From contig NZ_JAERMK010000020.1 in the NCBI RefSeq assembly GCF_016918015.1, positions 32,704 through 96,703 on the forward strand: DNA of 64,000 nt, written 5' to 3'. The notes beneath the pieces were generated by a model that saw only the letters and a program-made list of their open reading frames with translations, searched no databases and was not told where the DNA came from. This DNA comes from Glycomyces sp. YM15. GTDB taxonomy: Bacteria > Actinomycetota > Actinomycetes > Mycobacteriales > Micromonosporaceae. A program made the translations under genes and the position numbers. Of this stretch, positions 15,403 to 24,052 are shown one piece after another (the first letter of the stretch is position 1; the number at the start of each line of letters is the position of its first letter).

Positions 15403-16908
15403 ATGGCCGAACCCCAACGCGCGCGCATCGAGTTCGATCCGCGCTTCACCGTCGCCGACGTGCCCGAGCGGCTGTTCGGGTCCTTCGTCGAGCACCTCGG
15501 GCGGTGCGTCTACACCGGCATCTACGAGCCCGGCCACGCGAGTGCGAACGCCGACGGCCTGCGCCAGGACGTGCTCGACCTCATCAGCGAACTGGGCCCG
15601 ACGATGGTCCGCTACCCCGGCGGGAACTTCGTCTCCGGCTACCGGTGGGAGGACGGCACCGGCCCCAAGGAGGACCGGCCGCGCCGCCTCGACCTCGCCT
15701 GGGGCACCACCGAGACCAACCAGTTCGGGCTCTCGGAGTTCATGAAGTTCTGCCGCACCGTCGGCGTCGAGCCGAACATGGCCGTCAACCTCGGCACCCG
15801 CGGTCTCCAGGAGGCCCTCGACCTCCTCGAGTACGCCAACCACCCCGGCGGCACGTACTGGTCGGACCTGCGCCGCTCCCACGGCGACGAGGAGCCCTAC
15901 GGCATCAAGCTGTGGTGCCTGGGCAACGAGATGGACGGCCCCTGGCAGATCGGCCAGAAGACCGCCCACGAATACGGCCGCACCGCCGACCAGGTCGCCC
16001 GCTCGATGCGGTACATCGACCCGGACCTCGACCTCGTCGCCTGCGGCTCCTCCTCCCGCGGCATGCCCGAGTTCGGCGCCTGGGAGGCCGAGGTCCTGAC
16101 CCAGTCGTACGAGTCGGTCGACTACATCTCCGCGCACGCCTACTACCAGCCCCGCGACGGCGACTTCAAGTCGTTCATGGCCTCGGCGCAGGACATGGAG
16201 CTGTTCATCGACGGCGTCACCGCCACCGCCGACGCGGTCGGCGCGAAGCTGAAGAGCGACAAGAAGATCAACATCTCCTTCGACGAGTGGAACGTCTGGT
16301 ACCAGAACGCGCCCACCGGCGAGCGCGAGGAGCCCTGGGCGGTCGCGCCCCGCCAGCTCGAGGACGTCTACTCGGCGATGGACGCGGTCGTGTTCGGTTC
16401 GCTGATGATCACGCTGCTGCGCCGCTGCGACCGCGTCACCGCCGCCTGCCTCGCGCAGCTGGTGAACGTGATCGCCCCGATCATGACCGAGCCGGACGGG
16501 CCCGCGTGGCGCCAGACCACGTTCTTCCCGTTCGCGGAGGCCTCGAAGTTCGGTCGCGGCAAGGTCCTGCGCGTCAACGCCGACTCCCCCACGTTCGCGA
16601 CCGACAAGTACGGCGACGTCGACGCCCTCCACTCCGTGGCGGTGGCGAACGAGGACGGCACCTACACCGTGTTCGCCGTCAACCGCGAGCTCGAGTCGCC
16701 GCTGACCCTCGAGATCGACCTCGCCTCGCTCGGCGGCCTCGCCGACGTGTCCTGCTCGACGCTCACCGACGACGACCCGAACGCGAAGAACACGCTGGAG
16801 GACCAGACCCGCGTCGCCCCGGTCGCCAACGGCGACGTCACCGTCAAGGACGGCGTGGCCTATGTGGCGCTGCCAGCGATGAGCTGGAACACCATCCGCA
16901 TCGCCTAA
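15403..16908 (+). CDS. Alpha-N-arabinofuranosidase, glycoside hydrolase family 51
   Basis: A 501-residue enzyme that removes alpha-L-arabinofuranosyl residues from arabinan or arabinoxylan oligosaccharides. The catalytic acid/base is Glu176 in CLGNEMDGPW and the nucleophile Glu295 in SFDEWNVWY; MVRYPGGNFVSGYRWED is the family's substrate-binding block. No signal peptide is seen, so it acts in the cytosol on imported oligosaccharides. AGGAGGCGACC precedes the ATG. It follows the LacI-type gene by 130 bases in the same direction; whether that regulator controls it is unknown. A strong hairpin ends the unit. Confidence 0.96.
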   Translation: MAEPQRARIEFDPRFTVADVPERLFGSFVEHLGRCVYTGIYEPGHASANADGLRQDVLDLISELGPTMVRYPGGNFVSGYRWEDGTGPKEDRPRRLDLAWGTTETNQFGLSEFMKFCRTVGVEPNMAVNLGTRGLQEALDLLEYANHPGGTYWSDLRRSHGDEEPYGIKLWCLGNEMDGPWQIGQKTAHEYGRTADQVARSMRYIDPDLDLVACGSSSRGMPEFGAWEAEVLTQSYESVDYISAHAYYQPRDGDFKSFMASAQDMELFIDGVTATADAVGAKLKSDKKINISFDEWNVWYQNAPTGEREEPWAVAPRQLEDVYSAMDAVVFGSLMITLLRRCDRVTAACLAQLVNVIAPIMTEPDGPAWRQTTFFPFAEASKFGRGKVLRVNADSPTFATDKYGDVDALHSVAVANEDGTYTVFAVNRELESPLTLEIDLASLGGLADVSCSTLTDDDPNAKNTLEDQTRVAPVANGDVTVKDGVAYVALPAMSWNTIRIA

Positions 16909-16920
16909 GCACGGCAACGA

Positions 16921-16957
16921 CGAGAGGGCCCGCAGCGTGATGCTGTGGGCCCTCTCG
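16921..16957. terminator. Bidirectional terminator between GH51 and DAHP synthase genes
   Basis: CGAGAGGGCCC (16921-16931) pairs with GGGCCCTCTCG (16947-16957); with the inner GCAGC/GCTGT it makes a 16-base-pair stem and a five-base loop. The two flanking genes converge here, so it probably serves both strands. Confidence 0.85.
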
Positions 16958-16968
16958 CGTCGCTTCGG

Positions 16969-18042
16969 TCAGGCGCGGGAGCGGCGGACGGCCGCGGCGA
17001 GCTCGCCCAGGAGCGCCTCGGTCTCGTCCCAGCCGACGCACGCGTCGGTCACGGACTTGCCGTAGACGAGCGTCTCCAGCGGGGCCGGCTCCTGCCGGCC
17101 GGGCTCGATGAAGCTCTCGATCATCAGACCGGCGATGCCCTGCTCCCCCGATCCGATGCGCGCGGCGACCTCGCGCACGACCTCGGCCTGGCGGACGTGG
17201 TCCTTGCCGGAGTTGGCGTGGCTCGCGTCCACGACGAGCCGCTGCGGCATGCCGTGCTTGGCCAGGAGCGCCAGCGCGTCCCGCACGTCCTCGGGCCCGA
17301 AGTTGGGGCCGCCGCGACCGCCGCGCAGGATGATGTGGCAGTCGGGGTTGCCGCTGGTGGAGACGATGGACGCGTGCCCGTCCTCGTCGACGCCGAAGAA
17401 CACGTGGTCGCCGGCGGCGGCCCGGCAGCCGTCGATCGCCGAGGCCAGGTCGCCGTCGGTGGTGTTCTTGAACCCGACGGGCATCGACAGGCCCGAGGCG
17501 AGTTGCCGGTGGACCTGCGATTCGGTGGTGCGGGCGCCGATCGCGCCCCAGGAGACGGCGTCGGCGATGTGCTGCGGGCTCGTCGGCTCCAGGAACTCGC
17601 AGCCGACCGGCAGGCCCGCATCCAGCACGTCGAGGAGCACCTGCCGGGCCAGGCGCAGCCCGAGTTCGACGTCGTGGGAGCCGTCGAGGTGCGGGTCGTT
17701 GATGAGGCCCTTCCAGCCGACGGTGGTGCGGGGCTTCTCGAAGTAGACGCGCATGACGACCATCAGGGCGTCGCCGAGCGGGGCCGCGGCGGCCGCGAGG
17801 CGCTGCGCGTAGTCCCTTGCGGCGGCGGCGTCGTGCACGGAGCAGGGGCCGACGACGACCAGGAGGCGGTCGTCGGTGCCGTCGAGGACGTGCTGCACCT
17901 CGCGGCGGGTGCGTTCGACGAGGTCGGCGCGGTCGTCGCCGAGCGGCAGCTCGGCGCGGAGGACGGCCGGGGCCACGAGCGGCTGGAAGGAGGTGACGCG
18001 CAGGTCGTTGGTCTGCGGTGAACGATCGGCGGGCGAGGACAT
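16969..18042 (-). CDS. 3-deoxy-7-phosphoheptulonate (DAHP) synthase, class I
   Basis: First enzyme of the shikimate pathway: joins phosphoenolpyruvate and erythrose 4-phosphate. The 357-residue protein has the class I (AroF/G/H) blocks VVVGPCSVHD, MRVYFEKPRTTVGWKGLIND, GCEFLEPTSPQ, GARTTESQVHR, GFKNTTDGD and DASHANSGKDH, with metal and PEP ligands among them. Many actinobacteria use a class II enzyme instead. The ATG at 18042 has only a weak ribosome site. Upstream lie an intrinsic-terminator hairpin (18124-18145) and a short ORF with Tyr, Trp and Phe codons (18172-18243), which suggest control by attenuation. Confidence 0.96.
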   Translation of the reverse strand: MSSPADRSPQTNDLRVTSFQPLVAPAVLRAELPLGDDRADLVERTRREVQHVLDGTDDRLLVVVGPCSVHDAAAARDYAQRLAAAAAPLGDALMVVMRVYFEKPRTTVGWKGLINDPHLDGSHDVELGLRLARQVLLDVLDAGLPVGCEFLEPTSPQHIADAVSWGAIGARTTESQVHRQLASGLSMPVGFKNTTDGDLASAIDGCRAAAGDHVFFGVDEDGHASIVSTSGNPDCHIILRGGRGGPNFGPEDVRDALALLAKHGMPQRLVVDASHANSGKDHVRQAEVVREVAARIGSGEQGIAGLMIESFIEPGRQEPAPLETLVYGKSVTDACVGWDETEALLGELAAAVRRSRA

Positions 18043-18123
18043 CGGGTGCGGTTCCCATCTCTGTTGCGAGGCGGGTCCTGTCCACTCGAGGTCTTCCCGG
18101 TGCCGGCCCGCCTGACGACGAAA

Positions 18124-18145
18124 GGCAGCGACTCGTGTCGCTGCC
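18124..18145 (-). terminator. Attenuator hairpin upstream of DAHP synthase
   Basis: On the minus strand GGCAGCGAC, a four-base loop and GTCGCTGCC form a perfect nine-pair stem followed by TTTCGTCG. It lies about 80 bases before the synthase start and 27 bases after the leader-peptide stop, so it would end transcription before the gene. An upstream segment (18205-18195, inside the leader ORF) can pair perfectly over 11 bases with 18161-18151, or alternatively form a hairpin over 18208-18186. Confidence 0.75.
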
Positions 18146-18171
18146 TTGTTGGCTCCGGGTGTGTTCGTCGG

Positions 18172-18243
18172 TCAGCGCGTGCGCCGCCGGGCTCCACCCG
18201 GAGCCGGCGTAAAGCGCCAATACTTGCGAACTGCCGTAGACAT
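18172..18243 (-). CDS. Leader peptide with Tyr-Trp-Arg-Phe codons, DAHP synthase attenuator
   Basis: A 23-codon reading frame, ATG at 18243 and TGA at 18174-18172. Codons 8-11 are TAT TGG CGC TTT, that is Tyr, Trp, Arg, Phe, so all three aromatic amino acids occur within four residues of a short peptide that also has basic ends. It is placed just before the attenuator hairpin of the gene for the first aromatic-pathway enzyme, as expected for ribosome-stalling control. A TACGGT box ends seven bases before the ATG, so the peptide is probably translated from a leaderless transcript. The ORF is read directly; function is inferred. Confidence 0.72.
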   Translation of the reverse strand: MSTAVRKYWRFTPAPGGARRRTR

Positions 18244-18295
18244 GGGCCGAACCGTAGCACACCCGTCGCGGGGCGGCCACGGCCCGGGCCCGGGG

Positions 18296-18934
18296 TCACA
18301 GGCCGCTGATGGTCTCCGGGGCCCGTTCGGTGCGGGCGAGCGCGCGCACGAGTCCGGTCTGGCCGTGGCGTTTCGCGGCGAGGCGCGCGAGCATCCACGC
18401 GGCCGTGTCGAAGACGTCCTGGTCGAACACGGGAGTCGCGATGCCGACGGAGTAGGCCAGGTCGTCGCCGTGGACGACGAGTTCCATGATGCGGGTGCGC
18501 AGGAAGTCGTCGAGGGTCACCGCGTAGGGCCAGCGGGTGTTGCCGCTGGTCGCGGTGCCGTCTATGGCGGGCAGTGCCGTCTCGAGGGCGGTGAGCGCGG
18601 CGGCGGTCCCGGCGATGACGGTCTCGGGTCCGGATTCGGCGGCCCGCTCGCCGCCGTCGCGGATGCCGGTGTTGTAGTCGTTGTCGATGTCGGCGGCCAG
18701 CCATGCGGCGCGGTCGTAGTGCTCGAAGAGGCCGACGATCTCCTTGCCGCCGTGGTCGGCCTCGAGTGCGGCGGTGACGGAGGTGACCTGCTGGGCGAGG
18801 TGGGCGGCGAGGCCGCCGACGGTGAAGCCCGCCAAGGCCGAAGGCTCGGCCCAGGCCTTCGCGACCGCTTCGGCCCCGAGGAGCGCGAGGCCGGTGCGGG
18901 CGGCATGGAGGTACTGGTCGCGGATGCTGGTCAT
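18296..18934 (-). CDS. Maleylpyruvate isomerase N-terminal (DinB/MDMPI-like) domain protein
   Basis: A 212-residue protein of the mycothiol-dependent DinB-like superfamily. Marks are GFTVGGLAAHLAQQVTSV near residue 40, with the first histidine of the metal site, and RIMELVVHGDDLAYSVG near residue 160 with the later ones. Members are mycothiol-dependent isomerases or S-transferases or have unknown roles; the substrate is not predictable. The ATG at 18934 has AGGAAGTGAG upstream. It follows the secreted protein gene closely on the same strand. Confidence 0.85.
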   Translation of the reverse strand: MTSIRDQYLHAARTGLALLGAEAVAKAWAEPSALAGFTVGGLAAHLAQQVTSVTAALEADHGGKEIVGLFEHYDRAAWLAADIDNDYNTGIRDGGERAAESGPETVIAGTAAALTALETALPAIDGTATSGNTRWPYAVTLDDFLRTRIMELVVHGDDLAYSVGIATPVFDQDVFDTAAWMLARLAAKRHGQTGLVRALARTERAPETISGL

Positions 18935-18957
18935 CGGCTCACTTCCTAGGGCGGGGA

Positions 18958-19923
18958 CTAGCGCATGGAGACGTGGACGTGGTTGGTGTGATCGGAGGCG
19001 GGGTCGCCGCCCGCACCCGAGTAGGAGCGCCACCCCGAGGACGGCGACCAGAACTCGCGGTACCAGATCACGTATTCGACCCCGAGCGCGTCGGCGTTGT
19101 TGACATACCACGAGGCGAGCTGGTCGCCGTAGGTCTTGTCATCGCCCTGGGCGTCCTGGTTCTGGAACCCCGACTCGTCGGCGGCCCAGTCGCAGGCGCG
19201 GCCGAGCGGGTGCTCACCGGAGCCGCCGGAGCGGTAGCAGGACACGTAGTGGTCGAACCCGGCCTCCTTCGTCTCGTTGTACATGTGGAGGGTCCGCGGG
19301 GTGAGGCAACCGTCGGTGGTGGGGTCGTCCTCGGTGCACCCGCCGCCGTCGCCGCCGTAGCCTTCGGCGGAGGGGGCGCCGCCGTCGGAGCCGGGCCCGG
19401 AGGCCTCCTCGGCGCGGAGCTCTTCGAGCTGTTCCTCGAGTTCCTCGGCGGCCTTCTCGGCGTCTTCGAGCGCGTCCTCGGCGGTCTGGATCTCGTCGGC
19501 GTGCGCGGACCGTTGGGCCTCGAGCTGTTCGAGGAGGGTCCCGGCCTCGTTCATGAGCGCGGCGCGTTCGCCACCGAGGAACCCGGTGTAGGTCATGGCG
19601 TCGACCAGGTCGCTGCTGTTCTCGGAGGAGAGGATCGCGTTGGTGGTCTGGAGGTCGCCTTCGGTGTGGAGGTAGATCGCGTACTCGTTGAGGTCGGCGG
19701 TGAGCTCGTTGAACAGCGTCTGCGTCTGGGCGATCTGCGTCTCCAGTTCGGCGGCGCGGGCGTTCGCGGCGTCGACCGCGTCCTCGGCGTCGGCGACCTT
19801 GTCGATGGCCTCGGCCAGATCGGATTCGAGGGTCTTCTCGTCCGGTTCGGCCGAGGCCGGCACCGGGAAGAACGCCACGAGGGCGGCGAGGAGCACTACG
19901 GGGAGGATCTGCTTGCTGCGCAC
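18958..19923 (-). CDS. Secreted coiled-coil protein with M15/VanY-like C-terminal domain
   Basis: A 321-residue exported protein. Residues 1-25 are a signal peptide ending ASA; residues 30-170 form a long acidic coiled coil like that of NlpC/P60 and FtsX-linked hydrolases; a Gly/Ser linker follows; the C-terminal 120 residues contain HPLGRACDWAAD and SDHTNHVHVSMR, with the His/Asp/His pattern of LAS-type metallopeptidase domains (the ARB_07466-like group). It may cut or bind peptidoglycan under control of the coiled coil. The catalytic glutamate of true DD-carboxypeptidases is not evident, so activity is uncertain. Confidence 0.8.
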   Translation of the reverse strand: MRSKQILPVVLLAALVAFFPVPASAEPDEKTLESDLAEAIDKVADAEDAVDAANARAAELETQIAQTQTLFNELTADLNEYAIYLHTEGDLQTTNAILSSENSSDLVDAMTYTGFLGGERAALMNEAGTLLEQLEAQRSAHADEIQTAEDALEDAEKAAEELEEQLEELRAEEASGPGSDGGAPSAEGYGGDGGGCTEDDPTTDGCLTPRTLHMYNETKEAGFDHYVSCYRSGGSGEHPLGRACDWAADESGFQNQDAQGDDKTYGDQLASWYVNNADALGVEYVIWYREFWSPSSGWRSYSGAGGDPASDHTNHVHVSMR

Positions 19924-19980
19924 GGGTGGAGGTCTACTTCCGGAGGGTCGGGTCGCCGCCCTGGCTGGGCGGCGGCCGGT

Positions 19981-20760
19981 TTACAAATCGAGGTCGACCA
20001 CAAGGGGGGCGTGGTCGGAGGCGCCTTTGCCTTTGCGTTCGTTGCGGTCGACGTAGGCGTCGGTCACCGCCGCCTTGAATGCGGGGTTGGCCAGGGCCAG
20101 GTCGATGCGCAGGCCGCGGTTCTTGGGGAAGTCGAGGTTGCGGTAGTCCCAGAACGTGAACGGTTGATCATATTTGAGGGGGCGCGGGTAGACGTCGGCG
20201 AGTCCGGCGGCCTGGAGAGCGGCCAGCGCGTCGCGTTCGTCCTCGGTGATGTGGGTCGTACCCGGCCATTCGTCGACATCCCAGATGTCGTCGTCGGTGG
20301 GGCAGATGTTGTAGTCGCCGAGGGCGGCGAAGGGACGGTCGCCCGCGGCGTCGGCCTTGACGTCGGCGGCGAGGGCCTTGAGGAACGCGAGCTTGTACGG
20401 GAAGTGCGCGTCGGCGACGTCGCGGCCGTTCGGGATGTACAGGGATTGGACGCGCACGGGCCCGCAGGTGGCGGTGATCGCCCGCGGTTCGGTCGCGTCA
20501 CCGAACATCGGCTGGTCGGTGATACCGCGCCGCACGTCCGCGATGCCGACCCGCGAGAGGATCGCGACGCCGTTCCAGCGGCCCAGGCCCCACGCGGCGG
20601 TCTCGTACCCGGCGGCGCTGATCGCCTCCAGCGGCACGTCCGCGTCGGCGCATTTGAGCTCTTGGAGGCAGACCACGTCCGGCTCGGCGGTCCCGAGCCA
20701 GGCGAGCAGCCGCTCGAGGCGGGCTTTGAGCGAGTTGATGTTCCACGTGGCCACGCGCAT
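19981..20760 (-). CDS. xthA: Exodeoxyribonuclease III, copy 1
   Basis: A 259-residue endonuclease/exonuclease/phosphatase-fold enzyme for abasic-site repair. Conserved blocks are ATWNINSLKARL, VVCLQELKC (metal Glu), YIPNGRD, GDYNICPTDDDIWD and the C-terminal SDHAPLVVDL with catalytic Asp-His. The ATG at 20760 is preceded by TAGGGT and seven bases, a leaderless-type start. A second, more divergent family member is at 23209-24006 on the other strand. Confidence 0.96.
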   Translation of the reverse strand: MRVATWNINSLKARLERLLAWLGTAEPDVVCLQELKCADADVPLEAISAAGYETAAWGLGRWNGVAILSRVGIADVRRGITDQPMFGDATEPRAITATCGPVRVQSLYIPNGRDVADAHFPYKLAFLKALAADVKADAAGDRPFAALGDYNICPTDDDIWDVDEWPGTTHITEDERDALAALQAAGLADVYPRPLKYDQPFTFWDYRNLDFPKNRGLRIDLALANPAFKAAVTDAYVDRNERKGKGASDHAPLVVDLDL

Positions 20761-20815
20761 GAGCCACACCCTACCCGCAACCGGGTCCGCGCTCGGCGGA
20801 CCCGGGGTGCGCGGA

Positions 20816-23095
20816 CTAGTTTCCGCTGCTGGGGGCGGTCGAGACAGGGTCCGGTGTGGCCGGTTGAGCACGTTCGGTGCGGGGCCCGACGGCCACGGCG
20901 AGGAGACCGAACCCGAGGGTCGTGGTGAACCCGGTGATGGCGACCCCGGAGTCGTTGACCAGCGCGCCCAGGACCGCGACGGACGTCAATCCGATGACCG
21001 CGGCCGCGACCTCGAGCGAGCGGATCGGCGCGCGCTTGCGCCAGATGATGATCGCGCCGATGAGCGCCGCGAGCGACACCCACGTCAGCGGCCGACCGAT
21101 CGTGCCGATCGCGGCGTCCGCCTTCCGGATCAGGATGTTCGTAGCGGTCCCGTCCAGAACGGACCCGACGAACCGGCCCAGGTGCGTCTGGTCCTCCTGC
21201 GGCCGCAGAAAGTCCAGGAACCCCCCCACCGCGAACACCCCGAACGCGATCCCGCCCGCGATGAGCACGGCCTTGACGGTGAGCTTGCGGCCCCACAGCT
21301 TCCAGCAGCACAAGATCCCCGCCGCCACCAGCGTCAGCGTCCCGCCCATGTCCCGGCCGAGGTTCGGAGCGCCGACGATGACCACCGCGCACACGCCGAT
21401 CGCGACCGGCCCCCACACGCGCGCCCGGCCCTTCCAGGGCACGAACGCGATCAAGAGGATCACCGCCGCCGCGAAGACACTGAACGCATAGTTGCCGAGC
21501 CCGGTGAACCGGGCCCCGGCCTGCGCCGTGTACCCCATCGGCGTATGCAGCGGCCACGTCGCACCCGACACCTGGTCAACCGCGATGAGCAGCGCCGCCG
21601 CCCCCGCGATCACCAACACCGGGCGCGCCCCCCGCCGCGTCCACGGCAGCGACGCCGCGACCGTCAGCACCGCCATGCCCGCGGCGATGATCACCCAGAA
21701 CGCCACCGACGGATGCTCACCGCGCCACCAATGCGGAATACCCGCCGCGACACCGGCCACCGGCATCGCCGCGACCGCCAAACACACCGCCCGCGCCACA
21801 CCCCGGAACCGGTCCGAACCGCACAGCAACCACACCGCCGCCGCCACCGCGATCACACCAAGCCCCGACAGGACCGAATAGAACACGAAACTGACCGCGA
21901 TGACCGACTGCGACGCCGCCGTCTCGTCAATCCCCTGCGCCACCGCGGCCCCGCTCGTACGGCCCTCATCCGGCAGCACCTGGATCGGCGCGCCCGCCAC
22001 CGTCGCCGGCACCTCCGCACCGACCGCGCCCAGCGCAGTCGCCGTCAAGTCCACCAACTGCACATACCCGTCGCGGCCCGTCGTCGCCGACGTCAACTCG
22101 CCCGCCTCGACACCCGCACCCGAATACAGGACCGGGTGCAGCGCCGACGGCGCCGACGCATCCGCCACACCCGCGACCAGCAACCGCCAGTCCTCCGGCA
22201 GCGCCGCCTCGACCTCACCCACCGCCGCATCCGCCTCCGCAGCCGCCCGCGCCCGCACCGCATCAGGCTCCGGCGCGATCTCCCCCGCATCCGACTCACC
22301 GGCCGACTCGTCCGTGCCGACACCGATATCGTCCTCACCGAGCTGGTCATAGTCCGTGCCCGAATCCGGGGCCTCATCGGCCGTATCGCCCACGACCACA
22401 CCCGGATCCACGACCACCACGTCGCACGCGGCCATCGCCTCACCCAACGACGCCAAGCCCGGCGCCCAGAACGAGACCCGGCCCTCCGTGTCCGCCGCGG
22501 CCAACGCCGCACCGTCACCGATCCCCGCCACACACGCACCCGGATCCGGCTCGACCACCGGCTCACCCGCGGCCTCCGCCTCCAACGCCGCCGCCTCCTC
22601 AGCAGCCGCCATCGCCGCCACCGCATCAGCGAACGAACCGAGCCGAGCCCCGTAATTGAACGACTCGTTCGCCTCGACCAACGCCCCCCAGCCGTCGACC
22701 GACCAACCGTCACCGTCCTCCACCGGAGCCGGCAACCGCGACTGCGCCGCACACTGCGCATCACGCGGCGCCGCACCACCCGCACGCTCACCCGCGCCCA
22801 GACTCAACCAACCCGCCTCAGGACACGTCCACGACCCGATCGTGCGCACACTCATCGACGCCGACGCACCCGAACCCGCCATCGCCCACAAATGCGGCGT
22901 CACCGACGCGTCGATATCCGTCCACGCCAACCCCGGCACACCGAACACGACGATCCCCGCGACCTCGTCCTCCTCGGCCGCAACCGCCGCCGGAGGCAAC
23001 GCCAGCACCGCACACACCACCGCCAGCACGGCCGCGAAACCCCGCACCCACGAACCGCCCCCGCCGCGCACCGGCACCCCCGCCTCCCAAGTCAT
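20816..23095 (-). CDS. Large membrane protein with alkaline-phosphatase-like extracytoplasmic region
   Basis: A 759-residue protein that I do not recognise by name. A signal or anchor helix (residues about 18-40) is followed by some 370 extracytoplasmic residues with alkaline-phosphatase-superfamily flavour (VFGVPGLAWTDI, MSVRTIGSWTCPEAGWLSLGAG) and an acidic linker; then nine to ten membrane helices run from about residue 400 to 740. It could transfer or cleave a phosphate-linked group on the cell surface, but catalytic residues are not certain. The ATG at 23095 follows TAGACT plus six bases. Upstream, the exonuclease gene is divergent with only 113 bases between. Confidence 0.75.
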   Translation of the reverse strand: MTWEAGVPVRGGGGSWVRGFAAVLAVVCAVLALPPAAVAAEEDEVAGIVVFGVPGLAWTDIDASVTPHLWAMAGSGASASMSVRTIGSWTCPEAGWLSLGAGERAGGAAPRDAQCAAQSRLPAPVEDGDGWSVDGWGALVEANESFNYGARLGSFADAVAAMAAAEEAAALEAEAAGEPVVEPDPGACVAGIGDGAALAAADTEGRVSFWAPGLASLGEAMAACDVVVVDPGVVVGDTADEAPDSGTDYDQLGEDDIGVGTDESAGESDAGEIAPEPDAVRARAAAEADAAVGEVEAALPEDWRLLVAGVADASAPSALHPVLYSGAGVEAGELTSATTGRDGYVQLVDLTATALGAVGAEVPATVAGAPIQVLPDEGRTSGAAVAQGIDETAASQSVIAVSFVFYSVLSGLGVIAVAAAVWLLCGSDRFRGVARAVCLAVAAMPVAGVAAGIPHWWRGEHPSVAFWVIIAAGMAVLTVAASLPWTRRGARPVLVIAGAAALLIAVDQVSGATWPLHTPMGYTAQAGARFTGLGNYAFSVFAAAVILLIAFVPWKGRARVWGPVAIGVCAVVIVGAPNLGRDMGGTLTLVAAGILCCWKLWGRKLTVKAVLIAGGIAFGVFAVGGFLDFLRPQEDQTHLGRFVGSVLDGTATNILIRKADAAIGTIGRPLTWVSLAALIGAIIIWRKRAPIRSLEVAAAVIGLTSVAVLGALVNDSGVAITGFTTTLGFGLLAVAVGPRTERAQPATPDPVSTAPSSGN

Positions 23096-23208
23096 GCCAG
23101 CAGTCTACGGAGTCCCCCCACCGCCACCCGCCGCCGACCGACAGACCTTCGCCACACCCCGTCGCGCCGCGACCGCCGACACCCCCGTACCCGCGTTAGG
23201 CTCGCCCC

Positions 23209-24006
23209 ATGCGCACCATCGCCACCGCCAACGTCAACGGAATCCGCGCCGCCGCCAAAAAAGGCATCGTCCCCTGGCTCGAACAGACCCAAGCCGACGT
23301 GGTGCTCCTCCAAGAAGTCCGCGCCGACCACACCCAGATCCCCGCCGAAGCCCTCGAAGCCGGCGGCTGGCACTGGCACATCGCCCCCTCCACCGTCGCC
23401 AAAGGACGCGCCGGCGTCGCCGTCCTCACCCGCACCGAACCCGAAGCCGCCCGCATCGGCTTCGGCGCCGAATTCGACGACCACGGCCGCTACGCCGAAG
23501 TCGACCTCCCCGGCCTCACCGTCGCCAGCCTCTACCTCCCCTCCGGCGAAACCGACACCCCCCGCCAGGTCGAAAAAGAACGCTTCATGACCGTCTTCGC
23601 CGAATACCTCGCCGAAGCCGCCAAGAAAGCCGCCGCCGACGGCCGCGAACTCCTCGTCTGCGGCGACTGGAACATCGCCCACGCCGAACCCGACCTCAAG
23701 AACTGGAAATCCAACAAGAAGACCGCCGGATTCCTCCCAGGCGAACGCGCCTGGCTCACCGACCTCTACAACACCGGCACCTTCGTCGACGTCGTCCGCG
23801 CCCTCAACCCCGGCGTCGACGGCCCCTACTCCTGGTGGTCCTACCGCGGCCGCGCCTTCGACAACGACGCCGGCTGGCGCATCGACCTCCACGTCGCCAC
23901 CACCGCCCTCGCCGCCAAAGCCACCAAAGCCTGGGTCGACCGCGCCCCCGCCCACGACCAACGCTGGTCCGACCACGCCCCCGTCCTGGTGACCTACGAC
24001 CACTAA
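23209..24006 (+). CDS. Exodeoxyribonuclease III family protein, copy 2
   Basis: A 265-residue paralogue of XthA: ATANVNGIRAAAKKG, VVLLQEVRAD, SLYLPSGE, CGDWNIAHAEPDLKNW, IDLHVATT and WSDHAPVLVTYDH contain the metal- and phosphate-binding residues, so it should be an active AP endonuclease or 3' exonuclease. The ATG at 23209 follows TAGGCT and six bases. Codon choice (GAA and C-ending codons) differs from most of the window. A small hairpin and then a helicase gene follow on the same strand. Confidence 0.95.
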   Translation: MRTIATANVNGIRAAAKKGIVPWLEQTQADVVLLQEVRADHTQIPAEALEAGGWHWHIAPSTVAKGRAGVAVLTRTEPEAARIGFGAEFDDHGRYAEVDLPGLTVASLYLPSGETDTPRQVEKERFMTVFAEYLAEAAKKAAADGRELLVCGDWNIAHAEPDLKNWKSNKKTAGFLPGERAWLTDLYNTGTFVDVVRALNPGVDGPYSWWSYRGRAFDNDAGWRIDLHVATTALAAKATKAWVDRAPAHDQRWSDHAPVLVTYDH

Positions 24007-24012
24007 CCCCCG

Positions 24013-24030
24013 CCTGGCCGACCGGCCAGG
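24013..24030 (+). promoter_or_regulatory. Hairpin between exonuclease and helicase genes
   Basis: CCTGGCC, loop GACC, GGCCAGG: a perfect seven-pair stem seven bases after the exonuclease stop and about 20 bases before the helicase start. No T-run follows, so it may be a weak terminator or a message-stabilising stem. Confidence 0.4.
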
Positions 24031-24052
24031 TGAACGGGCACCATTGAACCCC

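Noticed and set aside
18172..18280. A longer minus-strand ORF (16844-18280) covering the leader-peptide region
   Set aside because: It is in another frame from the DAHP synthase, is Arg/Pro-rich and lacks a start signal; the 23-codon ORF fits the attenuator context.
20357..23590. A 1077-residue + strand ORF rich in Arg, His and Pro
   Set aside because: Composition is typical of an antisense frame in C-rich DNA; it runs through two well-supported genes (xthA and the membrane protein) and carries no domain.
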